A DNA stretch of 64,000 nucleotides, taken from assembly GCF_003589595.1 (NCBI RefSeq), contig NW_020653712.1, forward strand, positions 594,260 through 658,259. The letters run 5' to 3'. A program made the translations under genes and the position numbers. The first letter of the stretch is position 1. Each line of letters begins with the position of its first letter. Of the stretch, positions 20,340-30,659 are shown piece after piece. This DNA is from Hyposmocoma kahamanoa. Taxonomy: Eukaryota > Arthropoda > Insecta > Lepidoptera > Cosmopterigidae. Under the pieces are notes generated by a model. The model was not told the DNA's origin and searched no databases. It saw only the letters and a program-made list of their open reading frames with translations.

Positions 20340-21360
20340 AATAACTCCGTTGGAGTCTTTGGGCTATGAGGGCGAGCCAACTTCAATTAATTCAAAATAG
20401 CACAAGGATGTCTTAGCTCAAAGTCCGTATTAAAGTTTATCGTATTCATGAGAACTGGCTGATCAAATCATATAACCCACATGATGATACCTTCAAGTGT
20501 TTTAATTCACATAATCATTTCATATTGGTGTGAAGTGACATGTAATAATATACCTAAATAAGATCGCGTAGTTACTTTGCAAGTACCTAGGTATCCATCA
20601 TCGCTTAAGTGGCAATTATTGACATATTATATAATTTCATTTACACCTCGTTTCAATAAATAAAGCGATTAGTGGATATTTCATATTGGAAAAAAGTAAT
20701 ATTGTATTTCTTGTGTTGGATAGATATATATAGATATTATTTAAGTGGTAAGGTGGTCTAGTGGAATTTCTATTCTAATGTCTCTAAGTAGAACAACTGG
20801 GGTAGTCTAAATAAATACGTTTACCCCGAGTAACCTGCACTTACTACCTACCTATAACTTCGCGCAAGCTGGTTTAGCGTCTGATCGTTTAATTGATATT
20901 ATAATGACAGGCAACACTAATTAATTATTTATTCATTCATTCAATGATTGATCAATAATGTGAATGCATATTAATAACGTAATGTATTTGTAGGTAAATG
21001 TGAGTTTGTATTACATATTAGCCGAATATCTTTTGTCGTGGACAATCGATGATAATAGTTCTGTTTATTAGGTTGTTGTACCCTACCAAGGCACATGTTT
21101 AAGACCCGAAAAAATTGTTGAATGTACGTCACAGTCTACCACATAATTGGAATAAATACATTTTACTTATATTTGGCCATTATAGAAATAACAAAGTTAT
21201 TTCGCAGTTATGTATAGCAACCTGTATATGCAATAATTACTGATCATTCAAGTGGCTACAACCCGATCGCATTATATTGCGAGGCGCATTAAATCGCGAG
21301 GACCATTACATTGCGAGACACATTAAATTACGAGGCGCATTCAATTGCGAAGTCATTACA
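20340..21360. other. AT-rich intron-like DNA
   Basis: Near 21265-21350 is a short run of related units around ATTGCGAGGCGCATTAA and ATTACATTGCGAGACACATT. Nothing else is recognised. Confidence 0.4.
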
Positions 21361-21361
21361 T

Positions 21362-21480
21362 TAACTACCTCCGTGGCCAAACGGCTACCGTGCTGGTCTG
21401 ATATGAGCCGGGTTCGATTCCCGGGACGGGTTATCTATTTAGATAGACGAGTTGGCAACTTTCAGTCGTGCTTCTCACTC
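21362..21480 (+). mobile_element. tRNA-headed SINE, family G
   Basis: The head reads CTCCGTGGCCAAACGGCTA then GGGTTCGATTCCCGGGAC, with A and B boxes intact. The body diverges soon after. Confidence 0.6.
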
Positions 21481-22250
21481 CAAGTTGTACTAAAAGCAGT
21501 GAAAGAAAAATTCCTACTAAATAAAAAACGGTTGAACTATCAACGCTAGTCTCATCCAGGTATGTATGTAGATTAACAATAAAGGCGAAGTAATAATGGT
21601 TAAGAGCTGTAAAACTTGCACTTTATGTTCAGGACCTAGCCTTCGTGTGGCTGCGAGAAGACGCGAATTCCAACGCAATTATTGTAATTATTGATTTTCC
21701 AGGTTTACCGCCAAGCACCCATTAAGTATATGTATATTTCTCGTAATTGACTGTTACAGCCGCATTGGTACCTAGTCAGTAAATCACTATTACTTTGAAT
21801 TTAAGTCCCTCTACTCGGGTTTGGCATGACTCTTATAATTGGATGCCCTACTGGCCATAGCAGAACGAGGAGAGGTCGGGAAAACAAAACCGCGACGAAT
21901 GAAGACGTTTTAAAATAAGTCAGTGCCGAAAGTCCGGCTGGAAGTACGATCTTCTATGTTACCTTTCGATGTACAATAGCGCGCCATACGATACGATTAT
22001 ATAAGTAAAAGAGGAAACATACATACGAAAAAAGGACTAGACAAGTCAAGAATTAAGAAGGAGAAAAGGAAATAGAGGGACTATGGCAAATTCATAATGA
22101 AGAAGATGGTCAAGGTGATAACGTCGAAACTGAAACAATGAAGAACAATGTAAAATACTTAGGTTATAATTACTAGACTGTATCAGTTAGTAATCATTAT
22201 AAAAGTAAAACATACATGTTATAAAATTTTTTATTAATTTTATTGAAAGG
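21480..22250. other. Spacer, nothing recognised
   Basis: 21840-21990 is less AT-rich and might be decayed retrotransposon coding sequence, but no frame is convincing. Confidence 0.35.
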
Positions 22251-22255
22251 GAGAG

Positions 22256-22410
22256 ATGTAGTGTATTGACATAATGTACCATGGACAATAGATAATATAT
22301 GTCACACTGCGGCCCGCCGTTCCCGCCATGACGACACGAGACAGTGGCGTGAGCGAGCGTGTATCGCACGTGTACGTGAAGCAACAAACGTTGTTTTATT
22401 GAGCTAACCC
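22256..22410. repeat. Dispersed repeat I, copy 2
   Basis: A second copy of the 19686-19835 repeat (TGTAGTGTATTGACATAATG ... GTTGTTTTATTGAGC), about 2.5 kb downstream, same orientation. Confidence 0.65.
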
Positions 22411-23636
22411 CCAACAAACGCCAAAAAGGGTAAAGTTTCAATTACCCAGAATTCCTTTAAATTTTATTATTTTTTATTATAATGAAAATATGTTTACTAA
22501 AAAAAATACTTCGTCTTTTAAACAAGTATAGGTCGGAATATTCGGATGCATAATTTTTTATTTCCCGATCTTATAGACTATCAGGGTTCAACTTACAATG
22601 CTGCGGAATGTAATGGAAGCAAATTTTCGTAACAAAATCGCATAAGGCATAATGAGAACTTTAAGTGAATTTTGTAATGTTTAAACTTGGAATCATACAT
22701 TTTTCTATCGCTAGAATAATCCTCATCGATAACCTTCTTGAACTATACAAAACCCTTGAAAACATCCCGCTTTCTTTACCAGATCTCCTGAAAAATCGAG
22801 AATGTTATCCAATTTTATATTATTTTGTAAGAAGCACTATCAAAGACATTTAATTCTTGTAATGAAATACAAGAAAGAGATTATTCTCAGTCTTGGCTGT
22901 ATGACGCATTAGTGCCTTTGCATTTTCCAATGGAAAAACAGTACCAAAAAAATTTACTCTACACTGACAAAAAAACTCTTGACAAATTTAACTTGGGTTG
23001 TTTAAAAACAAAACGTTGCTGGGCACCCAACGAGGCAGGTGTGAAGAACATTTTTTATCAATGCCCATTATTATTTAGACTAGTTCTCCCCCCTTAAAAT
23101 TTCAATAGGTCATTGGATTACGTAAAAGTATTTATCTGGCCAATTATAATAAAGTTTGCAAACTTCCTATTGACACGTATTCTTTATAAAACATTAAGTA
23201 TATTATACCTATTAATACTTACTGCTACTTAGTAGGTAATAGCAGATGAAAAAAAACATAATTGCTTGATTTTATTTTATATTAATACAGTATATTTCTC
23301 ATTAAGCATCAATTTTCGATTGTGAAATTGATAATTCCATTCTTGTACTCTTAACTAGAAATGTTTGCAATCTCTCCCTTCAAATCAAAACTATCATCAG
23401 GGAAGACAGTCTTATAAATAATTAATTACTGTGTTACATTTTATGGTGGCTTCAAAAAACTTTGAAATTTCTGTTGATTAAAAATTTATCATAGGCATAA
23501 AAAATTCAAGGTTAGTATTATCCTAATCGAATTTAGCCAAATCGAATTTCGGAAAAAATATTGAAATTGTGATAAAATTGTGCTCACTTTCTGTTAATCT
23601 AATATTTCTGATGTATTTTATTTGGTGCGATAAAGA
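22410..23636. other. AT-rich intron-like DNA with two unexplained frames
   Basis: Plus-strand frames at 22665-22853 (LLELYKTLENIPLSLPDLL) and 22912-23097 (KFNLGCLKTKRCWAPNEAG) look more protein-like than the spacer average, but I recognise neither and see no splice sites joining them. They may be remnants of one transposon. Confidence 0.3.
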
Positions 23637-23800
23637 ACATATATATATATATATACTTAGAATAATAACGCATAGAAACCTAGCCCGCACACGCTAAGTG
23701 AGGCAAGTTAGAGGGTTCCAAACGCGTCCCAGGAGCGCGCGGGCTGTTAGTGCTCAAGGTCATATTGCACCGCGAACAGCTCCAAAATTTTTTGCTAAAA

Positions 23801-23877
23801 ATGACGAAATGTGCGGTAAATGGGTGTAAAAATACAACAGACAAACATAAAATAGACACTAACATCGCATTTCACAA
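23801..23877 (+). pseudogene. THAP-domain first exon in the 1.6-kb element
   Basis: The ATG at 23801 opens MTKCAVNGCKNTT, ending NIAFH and then AA|GTAAGT, a consensus donor in phase 2. C-x4-C plus FH[K/R] matches the THAP finger start, and the exon stops at the same motif as in the 0.5-kb MITE family. The frame is intact, but no downstream exon with the remaining zinc ligands or transposase was found within the element. Confidence 0.72.
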
Positions 23878-24439
23878 GTAAGTAATGCGTTTCAACTCAT
23901 ATTTTTATGTAAATATTCACTAAAACAGAAAAATAATTTCGCGGCAACAAGATACGAAAGTGTTGCAAAGTAACGAATTTTTTTTCTCCCCATTTTGCTA
24001 TTCTGTATCAAAATAATTATATTACGTAAATTTTAGTGGTGCCTGTAATTTAGATTTATTTGCGCATCTTGAACTAATATTTACTTTAATAAACATTAAA
24101 TGTTTTCGTTAACTCCTGTAAGTGATTGGGACACTTAATTATTTTATAATACTTTTAACGGCTCTGCGTTCATGCTTTATTGAATAATTATTTATTTTAA
24201 TTTTATTTGAATTGGAGCACATATTGCAACAAATTTACAGTACTTATATATTTGTTTCTACTATAGTGTTGGCACCACCAGTACAACTTTGATAGCTTAT
24301 TATATGTCTTTCTTTTCGTAACTCAAGCGAAATATTTTATATTAAAATATTTTATTTTCTTAAAAAGGGAGCATTCTTAAGCGATTTTTTAATCTATTTT
24401 AACAGTTATTTTCTTTAATGTTTGCTTATGGCATTTTCG

Positions 24440-25015
24440 GTTTTAGGTTTCGAATATGGCACTTATTTCTAAATCCAAGATGCAGGCGCGATTTTTCGAA
24501 TAATGGCAAGTTGGGTATCGTTTTCGAGATGTTTGGGAATGTTCAATACAAATATGGCACTCATTTCTAAATCCAAGATGGCAAACACGACAGTTCAAAC
24601 AAAAGCAATATTCGTAATGAGCACCCCCAAATACCTCGAAAACGATACCCAACTTGCCATTATTTGAAAAAATCGTGCCCGCCATCTTGGATTTACAAAT
24701 AGTGCCATATTCACATTGAGCATCCCCAAATACCTCGAAAATGATACCCACATAGCATTTTTTTGAAAAAATCGTACCCGCCATCTTGGATGTAGAAATG
24801 AGTGCCATATTCGTCATGAGCATCCCCAAGTACCTCGAAAATGATACCCATGTTGCATTTATTTCAAAACTCGTGTCCGCCATCTTGGATTTAGAAATGA
24901 GTGCCATATTCGTAATGAGCATCCCCAAATACCTCGAAAAGGATACCCATATAGCATATTTTGAAAAATCGTGTCCGCCATCTTGGATTTACAAATAAGT
25001 GCTATATTCGTTTTT
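24440..25015. repeat. About 99-bp repeats, two inverted then four direct
   Basis: The GCCATCTTGG marker occurs at 24681, 24780, 24879 and 24977, a 98-99 base period. Two inverse-orientation units (CCAAGATGCAGG and CCAAGATGGCAA) lie at about 24475 and 24573. Units share ATGAGCATCCCCAAATACCT and CTCGAAAATGATACCCA. The frames through this array are repeats translated, not a gene. Confidence 0.88.
24679..24988 (-). promoter_or_regulatory. Array of YY1/PHO-like motifs
   Basis: Each of the four direct units contains CCGCCATCTT, whose complement AAGATGGCGG fits the YY1/Pleiohomeotic consensus around GCCAT. Spacing is about 99 bases. Binding is an inference from the motif only. Confidence 0.4.
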
Positions 25016-25479
25016 CATCGACAAAACCGAGCACATCTGTAGGCACCTGATCGACAATGTCGGGCAAATCTGTAGGCACCTTTAACTTAATGATGAGTTA
25101 AGCAAGATACAATTTCCCCACTTTTGAGGGAAATGTTATTCCATGGCATCATTATTTGTATACTTGTGTGCGTGCCGACGAGCGTAGTTACAAGTTGCTT
25201 ACGCCTACATGAATTTGGTTTTTGCCTCACTTGTGACAGTTCGTTTGATATGAAACTGTCATTCTATGCGTTATTATTCTAAGTATATATATATATATAT
25301 ATATTATAAACTATAAAACAGTTTGGGGTGAGAACATTAAAAATCATAATGTTTTTGTTTGTTGACATCTATTATACATATATCGAATTTGGCTAGAGTA
25401 GAATATACGACACGGTAGCTGTGTAAATTCTCGAGTTTGCATGAGAATTCTCCTGAAGTTTTTTGGCTCGTATGTAGTT

Positions 25480-25620
25480 TTTTAACCGTCTTCAAAAAGA
25501 AAGAGAAAAAGAGATCTTCAAAAAAAGAGGTTCTCATTCGATATTTTTCTTGAATGTATGTTACTCGAAAACTCCGGATCAGATGAGATGGAACTCGAAT
25601 GCGCACTTATTTTAACCATC
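25480..25620 (+). repeat. MITE family C fragment
   Basis: TTTTTTAACCGTCTTCAAAA at the left, then GAATGTATGTTACTCGA and AACTCCGG, match the first half of family C. The rest is missing. Confidence 0.55.
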
Positions 25621-26320
25621 ACAGAATACTAGTGTAGTAATAGTAATTATTTTTTAAGTTTACTGATTGCATTTACGTACCATAGACAAATATTAGTTTT
25701 TTTAAAGATACTACATTGGAATTCAAACTACAACAGTCTTATATGATGGAAAAAAACCAACAGTATTCAGACTGAATCATAAAAAAAACTGTTCTAATTT
25801 ATATAGGCTCGTAAGCGTTTAGTTATAGTCTGTTTTATTTTATAGTTTTGGTTTTTTATTATTTTAATTTTAGTTTATCTTTTTGTTTTGTTGTCCAGCA
25901 AACGACCGAAGGCTTGTTACAGATGATATTATTGAGAGCTGTAAAAAAAACTAAAGGAAACTACCACCCATTGGGCCCGGATTGCACCCAAGAAAAACAA
26001 CAAATATATACATCCAAGCAAAAACTCTACCCATCACCAAAGCCATGTTATTTACAACAAATTATCACGGCAACACCACAACGCTTTCAAAGAATCTACC
26101 ACTAAGGCACCTCCACGTGATTTGAACATGGCTGACAAGTACAGTATTTTTTATTTGCCCGCAAAAAAACTATCACGGTGTTGATTTTTTGCACTAAATT
26201 TCAAATATTGCAAAATTTGGAATATTATTTTCACTTTGTAATAATTAAAGTAACGGTGATATCGAGGGATCCGAGGCAAAAACCAATAAGAGTGTGAATT
26301 TTCGTAAAATTAATTATCTA
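25620..26320. other. AT-rich intron-like DNA
   Basis: The plus frame at 25848-26105 follows a CAG acceptor-like site but has no recognisable content. Otherwise nothing. Confidence 0.35.
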
Positions 26321-26324
26321 ACTC

Positions 26325-26680
26325 ATAAAAATACATTATAATGAATTGGATAACTCATTATAGTGTACTTTTCATACTCTTTTTTATGATGGAATACAAT
26401 GACGAAATTTATAAATGTAGCACTAAAATGATTTAGTTACAAACCCAATATATTGTCACATTGAAAAATGCATGAAAGACACACTATAATGAAGTGGATA
26501 ATTCATTATAGTGAGAGCATTTTAACTCACTATAGTGCAGTGCATGAAAAGTAGGTACACTATAATCTCAGATTACAAAACAATGGACTATAATGAATTG
26601 GATAACTCATTATAGTGTACTTTCACTCTTTACAGTGTATTGCATGAAATGAAATTATAGTGTACTTTTTACAAAAAAAA
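26325..26680. repeat. Cluster of CACTATAATGAA hairpins
   Basis: At least three short hairpins of the type ACTATAATGA...TCATTATAGT (about 26332-26365, 26482-26513 and 26587-26622) with a GGATAA loop. There are extra half-sites such as CACTATAGTG near 26528. The units are separated by GTGTACTTTTCAT-like spacers. Confidence 0.75.
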
Positions 26681-26834
26681 TATTTCTATTATTGGGTTTT
26701 GCCTCTGAGCCTTCGTTGTGACAGTCCGTAATCGTCTAACAGCTTGGCTCAGTTCTCCTCAGGTGAGAGTAGATGGACGATTAATGTTACAATTTCGCTA
26801 AATGTTCTTCATGGTAACAAAAATTAACTTTGGT

Positions 26835-27020
26835 ACTATAAAGAGTTTTTTTTTAAATGGGACAGTGTGGGGAAATCCGAAAACATAGAAGATACAAGGA
26901 AACTGTCTTATGAACCATTAAGTCATTTTTTGTGAAAACAATTTTGGCATAGTCAATTTTTTGGTCAATCGTGAGTTGTCAATAAAAATGAATATAATTG
27001 ACTATTTTTTTAATGTTAAT
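26835..27020 (+). mobile_element. Half copy of foldback family J
   Basis: Matches the left arm of the element at 55752-56161 (GGAAACTGTCTTATGAACCATT, then TTTTGGCATAGTCAATTTTT), beginning at TATAAAGAGTTTTTTTT. No right arm is present. Confidence 0.6.
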
Positions 27021-27666
27021 AGACTTAGTTTCTTTTAGGTATGATTTATTGTATGGAAGAAAAAATCGGGAGAACAGAAGATAATCAAATTTAATAAAAA
27101 GTTTTTTCATAGTCGAATTTCAAAACACGATGTAAATATTTTAAAACAGTCGTTAAAACTTAAAGCATGTTCCCTTGAAAAAGTCTATGATATTTCAATT
27201 TCCATTTCCCTTGATATTTAAAAAATCCAGTAGGTATCCAGTAGTTATCACAAAAAATATTTATCAACTTTTTAATTATTATTAACAAATTTAACTACCT
27301 ATAACTCATGTTCAATTTAAATAGGTTTTCAATTTAAGCAGGTTTTCTTTACCTATGACATTTGAAATAAATATTGAAAATGATAAATGTATAGACACAA
27401 ATGTTTATTTACAAAGAGCAACCCCTACAGTTTCTTATACATTCTTCTCAGGGGAATCTGTCTTACGAATGAGCGTAATTTGCTTACTTATGCAATAAAG
27501 ATTATTTCATTTTTAGTTTGAGTGTCGGTTAAATATTTTACGTTTCTAAACACAGTTGAGAGAAGAACTGACTTGCTGTAGACCCAACCCGGAAAACAAA
27601 AAAAAGACATTCACACTTAAAAAATCAACACCATAAACCCTTGCGAAATTAAAAAAAAAAACAAAC
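27020..27666. other. AT-rich intron-like DNA
   Basis: Immediately downstream of cassette A on the minus strand. No follow-on exon with PLA2 C-terminal features could be picked out by eye. Confidence 0.4.
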
Positions 27667-27888
27667 CTCCTATCACAGCGGCAGTGGGAAACTGTAAACG
27701 GCCTATAGTTGAAATATCCAAATCGACGTTTGAACGCGCCAATATTAACTCTGCAGTTGTCGTGACTACGACAGCATCTGTCTTCTCTCACATCTGATCC
27801 GAGTTCGTTGTATTCCTCAGCCAGTTGTCCAGCTCCGCACCATTTGGTTCCAGGTACTATGAAATTTTCTCTCAATGAGCGTTGAGAC
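27667..27888 (-). CDS. Phospholipase A2 (group III-like) catalytic exon, cassette A
   Basis: A 222-bp internal exon with acceptor ...AACTACAG| (27889-27890) and donor GATAGGAG|GTTTGT, entering and leaving in phase 2. Full codons encode SQRSLRENF, then [10 protein letters not shown] (calcium loop), DRCCRSHDNC (catalytic His, Ca2+ Asp and the usual Cys spacing), GYFNYR and HCRCD. All key residues of a secreted, disulfide-rich PLA2 core are present and the frame is clean, so an active enzyme is plausible. The basic residues at the start could be a pro-region cleavage zone. The upstream candidate is the exon at 34876-35268. In flies and moths such enzymes serve lipid digestion, immunity or eicosanoid synthesis; which applies here is unknown. 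Confidence 0.9.
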
Positions 27889-28004
27889 CTGTAGTTTTTT
27901 AGTCTATGGTTAAGGTTAGGCGGGAATTTTTTATTTTTTAAAAGAAAATAGCACAGCGCGTCTACAGATTATATGAGGTCAATACAATTGTTTATAATTA
28001 GTTA

Positions 28005-28798
28005 TATACAAAGTGTAATAAAAAGGTGTGTTCATATTTTGGGATGCGAATGTCGTACCCTTAGAATAATAATGCCACATTTCAAAAGTCATAAAAATAA
28101 TGCGTGCTACACGAAAGAAATTATGTATATTGCACACCGGCTACAACAGTGTCACAAGTCAAAAATCTTCATTATGTGTTCTGTTATGGGCGCATATGGA
28201 AACTTCTCCAGTGTTTTTCGGTGAAAATTTAAAAAAGCATGGCAACATTAATGCCCAGTCTGAAGTATCCTAAAGTTAGTTGATAACAAGTAATAACAAT
28301 AATAATAATAGTTTATTCAGTACCGCAGCAATATCATAGGTAACAAAATATATACAAATTATGGTTGTACATAAATTGACAAAAAAACAGAGGACAGGCC
28401 ATCAATCCGTTCCCAAACTAGGGTAACCCTGTAACTTTGGGAGAAGTCAGAAGGCATTTGTTCGAAAACGTAACCCAGATACACTTTTACTTGCCACTTT
28501 TGCCATTTTTTGAGTTGTGACGGTGTTGAAGCCGGTGTGCGATTTATGAAAGTTTATAACTCTCCTATTTAAGCGTTAAAATTTATCGACTAATTACGTA
28601 TGTTCGTGGAATCTTTACACGACTTTTCTGAAAAGTTGTCATTTTGCTAATGTGTCCGTGTAAAAAGACTAAGGCTAGAATTTTTTACGTTCCTAACATG
28701 TTTTTTACAATTTTTTTTTTTTCTGACAAAAGACGTTCATATTACGGACATTTTCGAATTATAAAATACAACTACACCTTCTTGTTACACCCTGTATA
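28005..28798. mobile_element. 794-bp TIR element (Tc1/mariner-like ends)
   Basis: Ends TATACA-AAG/GGG-TGTAA...AAGGTGT at 28005-28029 and inverted at 28774-28798 (21 of 25 match). There is a second inner inverted match between 28132-28165 and about 28500-28540 (CACACCGGCT and GTCACAA..TCAAAAA). No transposase remains. An (AAT)n tract at about 28294-28310 followed by unrelated sequence suggests a small LINE tail inserted in the middle. Confidence 0.7.
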
Positions 28799-28799
28799 G

Positions 28800-30520
28800 T
28801 TAGAAAATGTGAGTGTCTTGTAAAGAAATGTTATATAAGTAAAAAGATTGTATTTTAAAGTGATGTTTTAGTAACAAGTAGGAAAAATTTAGTCACTGGT
28901 TAATTATTAAAAAAGGACGTAAATAATATATTCACATATGTATATTATATATTTTGTTCTAGGGTTGAATTTTCTATAATTAGAGTTTAAGGATGTATAT
29001 TAGTACAATAACGGCACTAATTTATAGAATAATGCTAATTAGAAACGGCGGAAAAGGTCGACCTTTGCGTACGTATCTCAACAAGAGTACTGATAGTGTA
29101 TGAAAAGACTGGTGCGAGCTGAGGAAGTAAAAAAGGTGTGTCACTCAGCAAGTGGATCGTAATTTGTCTATTGGGAGATAGGCATGATAATCGAAGCGCA
29201 GCGAGTGAAATTTTCTTTGTATCCACACATTGTTCAGTCGGTTATTTGAAATATTGACGACGTCACCGAATTGAGCAAAAAGTACCAGAAACGGGGCTTC
29301 AAGCTTTATTTGAAAAATAATTTATTAACCATAACTGCAGGTACTACGTGTAAATTGCAAAAATTATAAAGTGTAACTATCAGATAGGTCCACAGGTCAT
29401 CGTTCCCAGATGGACTGAAATCCTAGTACCTAATCCCATCGGTTCTATCGTATCGATAGAACCGTTATTTCTCACACATAAGCAAAATTCGGTTGAGGTA
29501 GTCGTAATTTGAGGAAAAAATCTTAAACCGCGATACAGAAATTAAGTAAAGAGGGTTTATGCCATCTAATGAATTTTCGGGGAACTATATGAAGAAATAA
29601 GGCTCAATTTGTATTGCGGTGGAACGGAATGGAAGCGAATTTTTGTAACAAATTATACATGATAAATGCTCGCACATGCTCGAGAATGCTTGCGCATTTC
29701 GTGGAAGACTTTGGCTCGTATCTAGTTTGTACGTTACACAATGGACCATAAAGTTCATTATGCAATGTATAATGTGTAACTTATTGAAATTTATGGCATA
29801 AAATAGGTTTGTTACAAAACTAGTATAAAAATATACTTCCACAGATCACGATGAAGCCCAAATTTTAAATTTCGATCTATGACGAAGGAAAAAATATTAA
29901 ATTGTAAAATTTTGTGCGGACTAATGACTAGAAAAGCTGCTGCGCTTCGATAGAGAATTGATATTCAGCCTAAATAATGTGCTTAAGTTTCTTCAATACG
30001 GTATAAATACGATAGTTAACGAAAAGTAAGACCACATCTCCTTGATGATGAAATTTTGCATAATACAAGCTGCTTAATAAACATGGTATCGATAGGTAGA
30101 TATAGAGCAGTGAAAATGAAAAATAAACAAACTCTAAATATATCTTTTTGGTGGTAAAGCGAACGTGTAGGGTATTTGATTAAATATTCTTTTAGATTCA
30201 ATCAACTTGCATGGATTTTTTAAAATTCATTTTACGAAATTGTTGCAGGAATTAAATACAGATGAACCGCTATATGTAACAGTTACATGGCTTTGTAGAA
30301 TAGTGGACTATCTCAAAAGTATCTAATTCATCAGGAAGGTGGCTCAAAGAAGCTGAGAAGCGTCTGTCGTTAAAATTGACGAATCTCAGACCATCTCAAT
30401 TATTGCAATCAACGAAAAGTATGGAACCCAATCACAACAAAATTAGACTTTTCTGAATAAATCTCAGTAATAAACAAAAAAAAATTTTTAATTCGGCGAC
30501 TATTTCTATTCCGACTATTA
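28800..30520. other. AT-rich intron-like DNA
   Basis: A perfect 11-bp hairpin CGGTTCTATCG-TAT-CGATAGAACCG occurs at 29440-29464. Short frames on both strands show no motifs. Confidence 0.4.
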
Positions 30521-30524
30521 TCAC

Positions 30525-30655
30525 AAGTTCTTAAGTTTTTGCGACTGCCACACATAGGAAACGAAACAATTTTTTCTGACTTTTACGTATATTTCTATTT
30601 TTCAAACAAACCAACGTTTCCGGTCCTTTCAAGTCCCATAGTCACGACTGCGACT
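30525..30655 (-). repeat. Family H single arm
   Basis: Reverse-orientation match: AAACCAACGTTTCCGGTCC, then TCCCATAGTCACG, with the TTTTTGCGACTGCCACACATAGG end. Confidence 0.6.
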
Positions 30656-30659
30656 GCGC

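Larger units (their letters stand above)
23655..25284 (+). mobile_element. 1.6-kb P-like element with THAP exon and tandem array
   Basis: Perfect 23-bp TIRs at 23655-23677 and 25262-25284 (ACTTAGAATAATAACGCATA plus GAA). Perfect 11-bp subterminal inverted repeats (AAGTGAGGCAA) lie at 23696-23706 and 25222-25232, 41 and 52 bases inside the tips. Drosophila P elements are also built with TIRs plus 11-bp subterminal repeats. The element sits inside an (AT)n tract, so an 8-bp duplication cannot be verified. It has a THAP first exon but no recognisable catalytic domain; the interior is AT-rich and then tandemly repeated. Confidence 0.8.

Noticed and set aside
19618..22441. LTR pair bounding a retrotransposon (repeat I at 19686 and 22256)
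   Set aside because: No target duplication, primer-binding site or gag-pol relic in between; kept only as an open question.
23641..23654. 8-bp target duplication of the 1.6-kb element
   Set aside because: The element lies in an AT dinucleotide tract, so any apparent ATATATAT duplication is uninformative.
24443..24998. 161-codon minus and 70-codon plus frames
   Set aside because: They are translations of the 99-bp tandem array; repeated phrases in the peptide follow the DNA repeat.
24440..25015. CRISPR array
   Set aside because: Whole 99-bp units repeat, with no unique spacers.
26325..26680. CRISPR-like or other prokaryotic repeat array
   Set aside because: Spacers are unequal and related to one another, repeats are hairpins, and the genome is clearly eukaryotic.
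17705..27888. Claiming proven mutually exclusive splicing of the PLA2 cassettes
   Set aside because: Phase and homology allow it, but no shared downstream exon was located, so tandem paralogues remain equally possible.
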